24,826 nt of DNA from a virus: IMG/VR virus record IMGVR_UViG_3300034198_016817, positions 1-24,826 of that record; one strand, 5' to 3'. Positions within the stretch are counted from its first letter, which is position 1. Each line of letters opens with the position of its first letter. This document shows positions 15,991 through 23,153 of this stretch, piece after piece. The position numbers and the translations under genes are program-made. The notes beneath the pieces are model-generated. The model had not been told where the DNA came from and searched no databases. It saw only the letters and a program-made list of their open reading frames with translations.

Positions 15991-16158
15991 TCAATCCTCT
16001 TCCGTATTCGTACCTTCGAAGGGCGCAGATCCGTGAGTCCTACATAGTAGGACGGACCCGTGCACTACTAAAGTACTTCCGCATACAGGGCAAGTCTTTT
16101 CAGACGTGGCCTGCTTTACGGACTTGTCTTTCGTCTGATTAACTCCGTACTTTTCCAT
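15991..16158 (-). CDS. 55-residue zinc-knuckle protein
   Basis: A short frame from ATG at 16158 to TGA at 15991. Residues 23-42 hold TCPVCG and LCRTHG, a C-x2-C plus C-x2-H pair that should bind one zinc ion. A Lys-rich N-terminus precedes it and an acidic tail (ending NTEED) follows. The ATG overlaps the upstream stop by one base (TGATG), a standard coupling signal, and the next gene begins three bases later. Without it this stretch would be an unusual 170-base hole in a gapless operon. Small proteins of this kind often bind nucleic acid or a polymerase, but the role here is unknown. Confidence 0.72.
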   Translation of the reverse strand: MEKYGVNQTKDKSVKQATSEKTCPVCGSTLVVHGSVLLCRTHGSAPFEGTNTEED

Positions 16159-16517
16159 CAACTACCTACAGTAGACAAGCGTTTCCTTTTACCACCATTG
16201 TCCGTATTCTTCCGAACGTCCGTGGCGTTTTCAGGGAAAGTGTCTGACTGCGTAAGGTCATGCAGCAAGCGCAGTACGGTGTTGTCTCGCGTTGCGAGCA
16301 CAGTGTTAAGAACTACCACCTTGCCGCGAAACATTACTACAAGATCCGGCGTCTCCGGAGGAAGGCCCTTTAAGAAACCTTCGATAGTCTCGGACATCTC
16401 CTTCTTAAGAGAGGCATGTTTCTGCATGCTGGCCGCTTCTTCAAGCGTCATAGCTACGCGCTCCGTACGTCCGGTGCGATCACAGGTTAACGGAATCTCA
16501 ACCTTAAAATCAGTCAC
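16158..16517 (-). CDS. Unknown protein, about 119 residues
   Basis: I do not recognise a family. The protein starts with a short beta region (DFKVEIPLTCDRTGRTERVAM), then a helical part (LEEAASMQKHASLKKEMSET), then a strand-rich segment (DLVVMFRGKVVVLNTVL), and has a basic tail (GGKRKRLS). The GTG at 16517 is preferred because GAGGG lies five bases upstream and the eight-base overlap with the upstream gene repeats a pattern seen elsewhere in this operon. An in-frame ATG at 16529, four codons upstream, lacks a good ribosome site. The stop is coupled to the zinc-knuckle gene through TGATG. Confidence 0.68.
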   Translation of the reverse strand: MTDFKVEIPLTCDRTGRTERVAMTLEEAASMQKHASLKKEMSETIEGFLKGLPPETPDLVVMFRGKVVVLNTVLATRDNTVLRLLHDLTQSDTFPENATDVRKNTDNGGKRKRLSTVGS

Positions 16518-16941
16518 GTGAGCCCTCATCTTCGTAATACGTAGTTAATCCCATGCCCTGAAGAGGGCGTTTAGCTTTGGCCTGTATTTCGGCCAATCCC
16601 TCTTCAGTGCCGCCAAGTGCTAAATAACCGCGTATGATATTTTCTAATACTGCGGGTACTGAGACTTTAGGTAAGATAAGAGACAGAAGCGGGACGCGCC
16701 CGGAAAAGTCCATCGAGTCTATTTGAATACCGTCTGGCGGTCCAGAAAAGACATTGGGGTCTTTACGGTGTTCGGTAATCAGTAAGCGTGCGTTAGGGTG
16801 TATCAACCCCTGGGTCTTTTTAAAGATGACCGTCTTTGTGGCCACCTCGTTAGGCCGGTGCGGCACCGCCTGATTTAACTGCTCCCGTATTAAGTGCGGG
16901 AGTTTAGATAAATTAGGCCTGTTATCCCAGGGGTTACTCAT
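16510..16941 (-). CDS. Unknown protein, 143 residues
   Basis: No family is recognised. The N-terminal part is polar (MSNPWDNRPNLSKLPHLIRE). A central region contains KTVIFKKTQGLIHPNARLLI, and the C-terminal half has two hydrophobic stretches (PLLSLILPKVSVPAVL and ENIIRGYLAL) that read more like buried helices than membrane spans. It begins two bases after the stop of the second Cas4-like gene and overlaps the next gene, so it is co-transcribed with them. Position suggests a DNA-metabolism accessory role, without direct evidence. Confidence 0.7.
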   Translation of the reverse strand: MSNPWDNRPNLSKLPHLIREQLNQAVPHRPNEVATKTVIFKKTQGLIHPNARLLITEHRKDPNVFSGPPDGIQIDSMDFSGRVPLLSLILPKVSVPAVLENIIRGYLALGGTEEGLAEIQAKAKRPLQGMGLTTYYEDEGSRD

Positions 16942-16943
16942 AA

Positions 16944-17810
16944 TTACCGTTTTCTTCCTCTACAGTCGTTCCAGTATTCGCACCACTTCTCAGTGCACCA
17001 CCAATTATCTGGGTTAGTGCGTCGAAAGCGGCCTTCTGCAATGTCAGCTGCAACGTCGGCAACTACATCAACTGCGTGTAAAGTCTCCGTGCGTGTACGT
17101 ATAGACTCTGTTCTAAAGTACCTAACAGGCAGCGTCTTAGTAGGTTTGACCAGCTGATCTAGCCTAACAGAAGGCTTGCCCGTAACATACGCATACAACG
17201 ACAACTGCAAGCTGTTGTCTGCTTCAAGCTGTGACGCGGGTTTTGCCTTTGTCTTCAAGTCCGCAATTGAGTGTTCTTCTTCTAAGTCGATTACACCCAT
17301 AAACGGAATGGCGGGAGCGTCTATTACAGGAAGGTGTACCTTAAACGAACGCTCTGCCGCTATAGGCTTTATAGGCTCTACAGTTTTGGAGTTTGCGTCT
17401 ACGCCACCTATTACTGCAAAGTGCCGATACCGCCTAGTTAATGAAACGCCAATATCCTTTAAAGACTTATCATCTTTGTCTTCATCTAATAATACCGCGT
17501 CTTTCATCTCCACGTCGTGCTGATCGGAGTATACCTGCACCATCTCTTCTTCAGAGATAGCGCGGTTATTGATCATGCTGATGTGAAGTACCTCAGCGGC
17601 TTTATGTACGCTGCGCCCCTGCGCTGAAGCGCTGGTGTGTTTAGTAGGCTGGCCCAGCACATACCTGCGCCGATACGCCTCCCCGCACTTAAGATACTGC
17701 GTTACTTGGGATACAGAAAGGTACCCCTTGGGCAACCGGCTAGCGTAGTAATTATCTTCTTCGAGCTGTTCTACGCCCTTAATTTCGCCATCATCCGAAA
17801 CATCATTCAT
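16944..17810 (-). CDS. Cas4-like PD-(D/E)XK exonuclease (copy 2)
   Basis: A 288-residue RecB/Cas4-type nuclease counted from ATG 17810. Motifs are: SQVTQYLKCGEAYRRRYV with C42, GRSVHK with H69, MGVIDL with D175, IADLKTK with the D184-x-K186 core, NSLQLSLYAY with Q202, and WCTEKWCEYWNDC with C272, C277 and C283. The four cysteines fit an iron-sulphur cluster, as in copy 1, but the last ligands are spaced C-x4-C-x5-C rather than C-x2-C-x5-C. The frame is open upstream to 17909, but the ATG at 17810 gives an eight-base overlap with the previous gene (ATGAATGA). The acidic N-terminal 20 residues are extra relative to copy 1. It likely trims DNA ends or acts in recombination beside the SNF2 helicase in the same operon. 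Confidence 0.87.
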   Translation of the reverse strand: MNDVSDDGEIKGVEQLEEDNYYASRLPKGYLSVSQVTQYLKCGEAYRRRYVLGQPTKHTSASAQGRSVHKAAEVLHISMINNRAISEEEMVQVYSDQHDVEMKDAVLLDEDKDDKSLKDIGVSLTRRYRHFAVIGGVDANSKTVEPIKPIAAERSFKVHLPVIDAPAIPFMGVIDLEEEHSIADLKTKAKPASQLEADNSLQLSLYAYVTGKPSVRLDQLVKPTKTLPVRYFRTESIRTRTETLHAVDVVADVAADIAEGRFRRTNPDNWWCTEKWCEYWNDCRGRKR

Positions 17811-18240
17811 TATTAGATGACCGTTCCCTTTCAATAGCCTTGCTAGCACTAAGAATTTCCTGCAACTCGCGCTGTGTCTCCAGCAGCAGTTCGTCACGGC
17901 TGGGCGCATTACCGTGCATGCTGGGATCCATCATGTCCGAGTATTTTAAGCGCGGATTTGACTTCGTACCTACGGATACCGGCGGGGCTACAACGACTAA
18001 AGAGCCTTCCTGTGTTGTCCCCACAGGAACAAGATCCTCGGGCTCAAACGAACGTGCAGGGGTAGGCTCAGGCTCTGGCATTTGCGCAGGCTGTGCTTCT
18101 ACACGGATACCCTCAGGGTATGCAGTCTCAAACGCTGCGCACAAGAGGGGCAGATTCCGCACAGCAAATCCCTGTGCTGCGAAGTACTGTTCAATCATGT
18201 CTTTAACATCGTCAGCTTCGAGCTCTAAATGAATTCTCAC
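17803..18240 (-). CDS. Unknown acidic, Pro-rich linker protein
   Basis: A 145-residue protein of unknown family. An N-terminal folded segment (LELEADDVKDMIEQYFAAQG, about 6-25) is followed by a Pro/Glu-rich linker (QMPEPEPTPARSFEPEDLVP, about 53-72) and a C-terminal helix (DELLLETQRELQEILSASKA). The layout resembles an adaptor with two ends joined by a flexible linker. The GTG start overlaps the SNF2 stop by four bases (GTGA) and the stop overlaps the Cas4-like start by eight, so it is translated between a helicase and a nuclease. A bridging role is a guess. Confidence 0.7.
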   Translation of the reverse strand: MRIHLELEADDVKDMIEQYFAAQGFAVRNLPLLCAAFETAYPEGIRVEAQPAQMPEPEPTPARSFEPEDLVPVGTTQEGSLVVVAPPVSVGTKSNPRLKYSDMMDPSMHGNAPSRDELLLETQRELQEILSASKAIERERSSNNE

Positions 18241-20150
18241 GGGATTAGCCTCACTTTAGCGGTTTCGCGCAGCATCTTACGGTCGTAGATGCAGAGCGGA
18301 TCATACAGCTGGATGCTGTGCTGTGCACAGCGTTTTGTGAATTCAGGGCACGTAGCACACACAGACCGCGTCGTCACTAAGTGACTAAAATCCATCTTCT
18401 TATCGAGAGCCGTGGCTTTGCTTTCGTCCAACGTGTGGTGCGCCAGAAGACGGTATACCGTTACTTTACGTTTTTGCCCGATACGGTAGTTACGGTCCAT
18501 GGACTGTAAATAATGTTCAAGGCTCCAGGGCAGGTTGTAGTAAATTGTATAATTTGCTGAGTTAAGCGTGATGCCAATACCCGTAGATACTTGCCCTACA
18601 TAAACCCGGCATGCCGGGTCATTGTTGAACGTATCTTTAGCGTGGCTGAGACTCTGCGTCGATGCGCCACCGGCAACCTTAACGTGCGGGTACTTGTTGC
18701 GCGTTAGCACCGCAGTTATCTGCTCTAACTCTGCAGTGTAGTTCGCCCAGATGATTACCTTGTTAGTCTCTTCTTGAAGTAGCTCTTCGAGCAATTCCTC
18801 TAGAAGATCCAACCGGGCGTTCTCTTCAAACACCTGTGTAATGTTATCGGGCGGAGACTTAACTACTTGGCAGTCTGTAGTGTACGGGACAACACCTGCG
18901 TCCGTACACGCATTGACGTTGCTACAGCCATCACAGATGCGCGGGTTCTTAGTGGTCTTGTACAGGAACCCGCTAGCAATCTGGTCTAGCTTATTGAGCA
19001 GCGTCACGTTTTCAGGCGTTAGCACGTGCGGAGCTAGTACCGCCCCTGCGGTGTGATCCAGGGTGTTGGTTTCAATCAGCTGCTGTATGCCGTAACCCGC
19101 CGCGTCTGACCTGTCTTCAATAAGGCTGTTGTATGCTTTCTTCTGTGACGTATACAATGGAAAGCGCTTATCTATAATTTGCTGGTCGGGCAAATCCAGG
19201 CATTCCTCTTTGGTCTTGCGGAGACACACGAGGTTAACGCGCTTGTTCATTATCTCTAGGTTTTTGAAACCTAGAAGCATCTTGGGCACCGCTTCGTTGG
19301 ATTCCCATTCTGGGAATACCCCGAACATTTTCCTAAACCGCCACCAGTCTTCTGCGCAGAAGTATTTACCTAAGAAGCGCAGCTGCGCGTACAAATCAAA
19401 AGGCGAACCTAAGGAAGGTGTACCTGACAAAAGCACCCGGCGGTGTGCTCGATTTGCTAGTAATTGCGCAGCTTTAGTACGGTTAGAAAAGGGGGACTTT
19501 AGCTGATGAGACTCGTCTGCGATGATTGCACTGTATGGAATCTCCGCAATCTTATCGGCGTACAGGGCAGCCGTTGCGTACGTCACTACTGTCGCTGCAA
19601 AGTTACCGGTTACCGCGCTTGCTATTTGCTTAAGCTTTTTAGCTTTGGTGGCACCTTCGATAACTAGTACGCGATCATTAGGCACGTTTCCGTGTGTTTT
19701 GAACTCGTCTACCCACGTCTGAAGCATGACGCGGGGGCACAAAATCAACATCCGGTCCTGGGTAAGTCTGTGTAAATCTACAGTTATCTTACACTTACCT
19801 AGTCCAGGCGAATAGAACAGGCCTGCGCGTATATTACTATATAGGTGCTTTAACCCGTCCAGCTGGTGCTGGTAGGGCTGCGTGATGAAATTAAACTCGG
19901 CAGGTATATTTCCAATAGCCGCGTTTGCGTCTACGTGGGCCTGTGCCGAAGAACTAAGTGTGATGTCCTTGATAACCTTGCGGATGTCGTCTAAAACCAG
20001 CTGTTGCACCGGGAAGAACGCAGGGAACATCCAACACTGTGACGGCCCGTGGTACACCGCGCCGTAAACAGTTTTAACGTCTGTTGGGGGTAGCCTCAAC
20101 AAGAATACTGGTGTACCATTCACTTTACCTAGATCCAACACGGTAGGCAT
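18237..20150 (-). CDS. SNF2-family helicase/translocase
   Basis: A 637-residue SF2 ATPase of the SNF2/RAD54 type. Motif I reads SPGLGKC (114-120), where nearly all family members have GLGKT. Motif II is DESH (212-215) and motif III is LSGTPSLGSP (241-250). The C-terminal lobe has KVIIWANY (motif IV region), STGIGITL (motif V) and QSMDRNYRIGQ (motif VI). Two cysteine clusters share one layout: C-x2-C-x5-C-x11-C inserted after motif III (IICDGC type, RICDGCSNVNAC) and C-x2-C-x6-C-x11-C near the C-terminus (VCATCPEFTKRC). They could bind zinc or an iron-sulphur cluster. The ATG at 20150 has GGAGGG four bases upstream and only 26 bases separate it from the divergent portal gene. It leads the long minus-strand operon. 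Phage SNF2 proteins are thought to remodel DNA-protein complexes during replication or recombination. Confidence 0.92.
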   Translation of the reverse strand: MPTVLDLGKVNGTPVFLLRLPPTDVKTVYGAVYHGPSQCWMFPAFFPVQQLVLDDIRKVIKDITLSSSAQAHVDANAAIGNIPAEFNFITQPYQHQLDGLKHLYSNIRAGLFYSPGLGKCKITVDLHRLTQDRMLILCPRVMLQTWVDEFKTHGNVPNDRVLVIEGATKAKKLKQIASAVTGNFAATVVTYATAALYADKIAEIPYSAIIADESHQLKSPFSNRTKAAQLLANRAHRRVLLSGTPSLGSPFDLYAQLRFLGKYFCAEDWWRFRKMFGVFPEWESNEAVPKMLLGFKNLEIMNKRVNLVCLRKTKEECLDLPDQQIIDKRFPLYTSQKKAYNSLIEDRSDAAGYGIQQLIETNTLDHTAGAVLAPHVLTPENVTLLNKLDQIASGFLYKTTKNPRICDGCSNVNACTDAGVVPYTTDCQVVKSPPDNITQVFEENARLDLLEELLEELLQEETNKVIIWANYTAELEQITAVLTRNKYPHVKVAGGASTQSLSHAKDTFNNDPACRVYVGQVSTGIGITLNSANYTIYYNLPWSLEHYLQSMDRNYRIGQKRKVTVYRLLAHHTLDESKATALDKKMDFSHLVTTRSVCATCPEFTKRCAQHSIQLYDPLCIYDRKMLRETAKVRLIP

Positions 20151-20176
20151 CTGCCCTCCACTCTACTGGAAAATAT

Positions 20177-21913
20177 ATGACAGGCGCATCAGGCGGAAGT
20201 CTTTCATTCTCGGACCTGTCATCAGGACGGGGTGGGGGTAGTTATCCCAATCCCATGTTCGATTTCCTTACGGGGTTTGCACCTCGTAAGCTTAAAGACC
20301 TATTCCGTTGGGTTGAGTACCTTTACTACAACTCAGCCCACATCTTCGCAGCTCTCAAGAAGTTTGCAGAGTATCCTATTACGGATATTACCGTAGATTC
20401 CAATGATGAAGTCCTAAAGGATAGCTGGACTCGTGTATTAAAGAAGTCCATAAAGGCTAAAAACGTAGCCATTTATTCAGGCCTTGACCTGCAGCTGTAC
20501 GGTAACTCATTTACCTCGGTATACCAACCGTTTAATCGATTTCTAATTTGTAAGAGCTGTAACGCTCGCACAAACATCCGTAAGACTACCTACAAGTTCA
20601 AGCTTAAGAGCCTGAGCTTTAGCTACTATTGCCCCGCGTGCCACACGCACACCACAGGGGAGTTGAAGGACGACAAGGTAGCGGATGAGAAGCGTATAAA
20701 TATCATACGCTGGGATCCGAAGTTGATGGACATCAACCATAACCCTATTACGGGAGAATCGAAGTATTACTACACGATTCCGCAGGAGCTAAAGCGCAAG
20801 GTTGAGAAGGGCGACGCCCACATCATCAACACAATGCCTATCGAGTTCCTCCGCGCAATCAAAGACGACAAGGTTTTTGAGTTCGCTGACGGTCAAATCT
20901 ACCACATGAAGATCGACCCGCCTGCGGGTATCGAGTCTCAGTGGGGTTTCCCGCCGCTCACTGCAACCATCAAGCTTTTCTTCTACACGGCAGTGTTGCG
21001 TAAGGCAAATGAGTCTATCGCCTTAGAGCACATCGTGCCGTTCCGGATCCTGCATCCTGCGCCTATCAGCGGCAACGCGGACCCCGCTACAACGATGAAC
21101 CTGATGCGCTGGCGTCAGGAAATGGCCGCTAACGTACAGCGTTGGCGGCGTGACCCCAACCACGTAATGTTTGCTCCTGCGGCTCTTGGAGTAACCATGA
21201 TGGGTGGCCAAGGCCGTTCCTTACTCACTCTGGGTGAGGTGAAGGAAGCCGAGGACAACATCATCGCCGCAATGGGTATCCCAAGGGAATTCTTGTACGG
21301 CGGTCTGTCGTTCTCAGGCTCCGCAATCACCTTGCGCATGTTAGAGAACCAGCTTGAGACCTACGCTTCCGGGCTTAACTCCCAGCTCGAATGGATCATC
21401 GAGCAGGTAGCAAAAATACTGGGCTGGAAGCCTGTAGAAGCGTCGTTTGTGCCCTTCAGGTTAATTGACGATGCACAGCAGAAGCAGCTGTTGCTGAACA
21501 TCAATTCCATGAAGCCGCTGGTATCTGACGGCACTATCCTTGACATGCTAAATATCGACATAAATAAAGAACGTGCTAAGCGTCAGCAGGAGACGCTAGA
21601 CGAAACACGAGACCAGCTGGAGACTCAGCAGAAGGTCCAAGAGATGCAAAATTCTATAATGCAGCAGGCAACGCAAGCAGCGCTTCAGGGCAACAACGGC
21701 ATGAATTACAACCCGGTGCAGGTGCTAGCGCAGGCCGACCAGCTTGTGCAGCAATTGCAGCAGATGGACCCTGGAAGCCAGAAGTCCTTCTTTGATCAGC
21801 TGTCGCAGGAAGACCCGGTCATGTACGCAGTGGTCAAAGATCGTTGGGAAACCGCTAAGAACATGATGAAGCAGCAGGCAACGGCGGCAGGTATGCAGGG
21901 AGGTATGGCCTGA
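20177..21913 (+). CDS. Portal protein with zinc-ribbon insert
   Basis: A 578-residue protein that should form the dodecameric ring through which DNA enters the capsid. Recognisable portal features are a helical N-terminal region with EYLYYNSAHIFAALKKFAEY (47-66), the segment GFPPLTATIKLFFYTAVLRK, then EAEDNIIAAMGIPREFLYGG and AITLRMLENQLETY, followed by a Gln-rich helical C-terminus. Residues 125-155 hold CKSC and CPAC, a zinc ribbon inserted in the wing region. The terminase here also carries a zinc ribbon. The ATG at 20177 has only a weak ribosome site. The stop overlaps the next start (TGATG at 21912-21915). No capsid or protease gene follows within the window. Confidence 0.88.
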   Translation: MTGASGGSLSFSDLSSGRGGGSYPNPMFDFLTGFAPRKLKDLFRWVEYLYYNSAHIFAALKKFAEYPITDITVDSNDEVLKDSWTRVLKKSIKAKNVAIYSGLDLQLYGNSFTSVYQPFNRFLICKSCNARTNIRKTTYKFKLKSLSFSYYCPACHTHTTGELKDDKVADEKRINIIRWDPKLMDINHNPITGESKYYYTIPQELKRKVEKGDAHIINTMPIEFLRAIKDDKVFEFADGQIYHMKIDPPAGIESQWGFPPLTATIKLFFYTAVLRKANESIALEHIVPFRILHPAPISGNADPATTMNLMRWRQEMAANVQRWRRDPNHVMFAPAALGVTMMGGQGRSLLTLGEVKEAEDNIIAAMGIPREFLYGGLSFSGSAITLRMLENQLETYASGLNSQLEWIIEQVAKILGWKPVEASFVPFRLIDDAQQKQLLLNINSMKPLVSDGTILDMLNIDINKERAKRQQETLDETRDQLETQQKVQEMQNSIMQQATQAALQGNNGMNYNPVQVLAQADQLVQQLQQMDPGSQKSFFDQLSQEDPVMYAVVKDRWETAKNMMKQQATAAGMQGGMA

Positions 21914-22431
21914 TGCCGGATGATTTCTCTAAAGCACTTCGCGCCGCTCAGGAAATGCCTGAGCTTCCAGAAGAGCTTGCGCGCATGGTGCCCGATTTGC
22001 TGGCTGGAGATTCTGGTCAGCAGAACCTGATGCGTAGGATCGGGCTCGACGAGCCAGGTAAAGTGCCTGGTGGCAAAGAGTTTAACTTTGAGTTTCAGTG
22101 TGCACGGTTAGTGATTGGCTATCGTATAGCCGATTATCAAAATGGTTTTCCTATTATGGAAGACCACGATGACTCAGATCGCCTAAAAGAGATTATGGAT
22201 AAGTCGCTTAAGGGCGAAGCTGTTATCCATAAGAGGGAGTCCACCTTCTTGAAAGACGGCTCCGTGATTGTTTGGCTTGAATGGATGGAGATGAAAGCCG
22301 TTCCGCCTAAAGAAAATAGAGACTATCTGACGATGTCAGAGCTGCTGGATCCTACGCCTACCAAGCCTGCACCTGAAGATGCAGACAAGGATGACGAAGA
22401 ATCCAGCAGCGCTGACACCGACGCTGACTGA
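21913..22431 (+). CDS. Unknown protein encoded after the portal
   Basis: A 172-residue protein coupled to the portal gene through TGATG, with GGGAGG nine bases before its ATG. The core (about 55-140) reads as alternating strands and helices (ARLVIGYRIADYQNG, STFLKDGSVIVWLEWMEM). The last 25 residues are almost entirely acidic or Ser/Thr (ending SSSADTDAD) and are probably disordered. I do not recognise a family. Position suggests a head or portal-associated role, for example a chaperone or connector, but nothing in the sequence proves it. Confidence 0.75.
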   Translation: MPDDFSKALRAAQEMPELPEELARMVPDLLAGDSGQQNLMRRIGLDEPGKVPGGKEFNFEFQCARLVIGYRIADYQNGFPIMEDHDDSDRLKEIMDKSLKGEAVIHKRESTFLKDGSVIVWLEWMEMKAVPPKENRDYLTMSELLDPTPTKPAPEDADKDDEESSSADTDAD

Positions 22432-22467
22432 AATAATCAGTACAGCGGAACAGGGCGGACGTCCATA

Positions 22468-23040
22468 TTAGGCCTCCTTCCTGTTCGTCAGACGCGTCTC
22501 GATCTCCCGCAGAAGAAGATCGAGACTGCTCGAAGCAGTACGTGCTTCCTGAGGCTCCGCCCACTTCGGGCGGGGCCTCTTCGCTGCGTTCCAACAGTCC
22601 CGGCACGCCTTGGGCGTGCTCCACAACCGGCCCTGCTGGAGCCGGTCGGCAATCACTCCCAGGGGCACGTCAAAGACGGCCCCGCATCCGCACTCGCACC
22701 TCTCGGTGAGAATGCGGCGCCACCCTTGCGGGTAAGCAGCAGCGATTGACGCCACCTCTTCCCGCGTGGTGGGAACCTGGACTGTGGGGTAGCACCCGCA
22801 CAGCCCGTTCTTCTTAGCCCCGCCTCCGCAAAGGAAGCAGGACCGGTTAGAGTACGCCTGGAAGGCCGTACCCCAGTACTCTCCGAGTTCCCGCACGAAC
22901 TCGGGGGTAGCCGGCACGCCCTGATTGCTCAGGGCGACTGCAACCAGCTCCAAGCGCTGGTAGTGCAGTCCGGCGACGGACAGCTTGGCCATATCGAGGG
23001 TCAACCCCTCGACAAGACCCACGTCTTCTTCGTTCAACAA
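22468..23040 (-). CDS. GC-rich cysteine-rich protein of unknown function
   Basis: A 190-residue protein starting at TTG 23040 (or TTG 23037), with AGGAGG at 23050-23045. Two cysteine groups are visible: CFLCGG plus CGC at about residues 68-83, and CECGCG plus CRDC at about 114-145. Both look like zinc ribbons. The C-terminus is basic then helical (LDLLLREIETRLTNRK). No nuclease or HNH motif is apparent. Codon use is strongly GC-biased compared with the portal and RpoB genes on either side, and the gene runs against them, which suggests a later insertion. A long alternative frame on the same strand (22847-23107) is a shadow. Confidence 0.7.
   Translation of the reverse strand: MLNEEDVGLVEGLTLDMAKLSVAGLHYQRLELVAVALSNQGVPATPEFVRELGEYWGTAFQAYSNRSCFLCGGGAKKNGLCGCYPTVQVPTTREEVASIAAAYPQGWRRILTERCECGCGAVFDVPLGVIADRLQQGRLWSTPKACRDCWNAAKRPRPKWAEPQEARTASSSLDLLLREIETRLTNRKEA
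22551..22579. other. GC-rich hairpin inside the cysteine-rich gene
   Basis: Arms 22551-22562 and 22568-22579 form a 12-base-pair stem with a single T-G wobble and a five-base loop. No U-run follows on either strand. It lies about 120 bases past the end of the portal/downstream gene unit and might stop or slow the plus-strand transcript. It may equally be a by-product of GC-rich coding. Confidence 0.45.
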
Positions 23041-23136
23041 TGCCCCTCCTATTGCGCAACGCGTGATTACGGGAGATAATCAGTAGTCGCACATAGTCTT
23101 TTACCATTTTGTCGTTTATTATTTGGTGATAGTTCT

Positions 23137-23142
23137 TATACT
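23137..23142 (+). promoter_or_regulatory. Candidate -10 box for the RpoB gene
   Basis: TATACT lies 11 bases before the ATG at 23154, in an AT-rich stretch of the 113-base divergent gap 23041-23153. A transcript from it would have a leader of about five bases, so the AAGG at 23143-23146 would be only partly used or absent. No convincing -35 box is seen (TTTATT at 16 bases is the best). The rest of the gap shows nothing else clear. Confidence 0.35.
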
Positions 23143-23153
23143 AAGGCAACAAC

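Noticed and set aside
11870-17810. A CRISPR-Cas locus suggested by two Cas4-like genes
   Set aside because: There is no repeat-spacer array and no Cas1, Cas2 or effector; Cas4-like nucleases are common in phage replication modules.
22423-22446. A stem at the end of the gene downstream of the portal as a terminator
   Set aside because: It is a nine-pair stem with one bulge, partly inside the coding sequence, and no T-run follows, so it is not a convincing intrinsic terminator.
22847-23107. An 86-codon minus-strand ORF with an ATG start overlapping the cysteine-rich gene
   Set aside because: It is Arg-rich and low in structure, overlaps most of a better frame that has AGGAGG and clear cysteine motifs, and looks like a GC-rich shadow frame.
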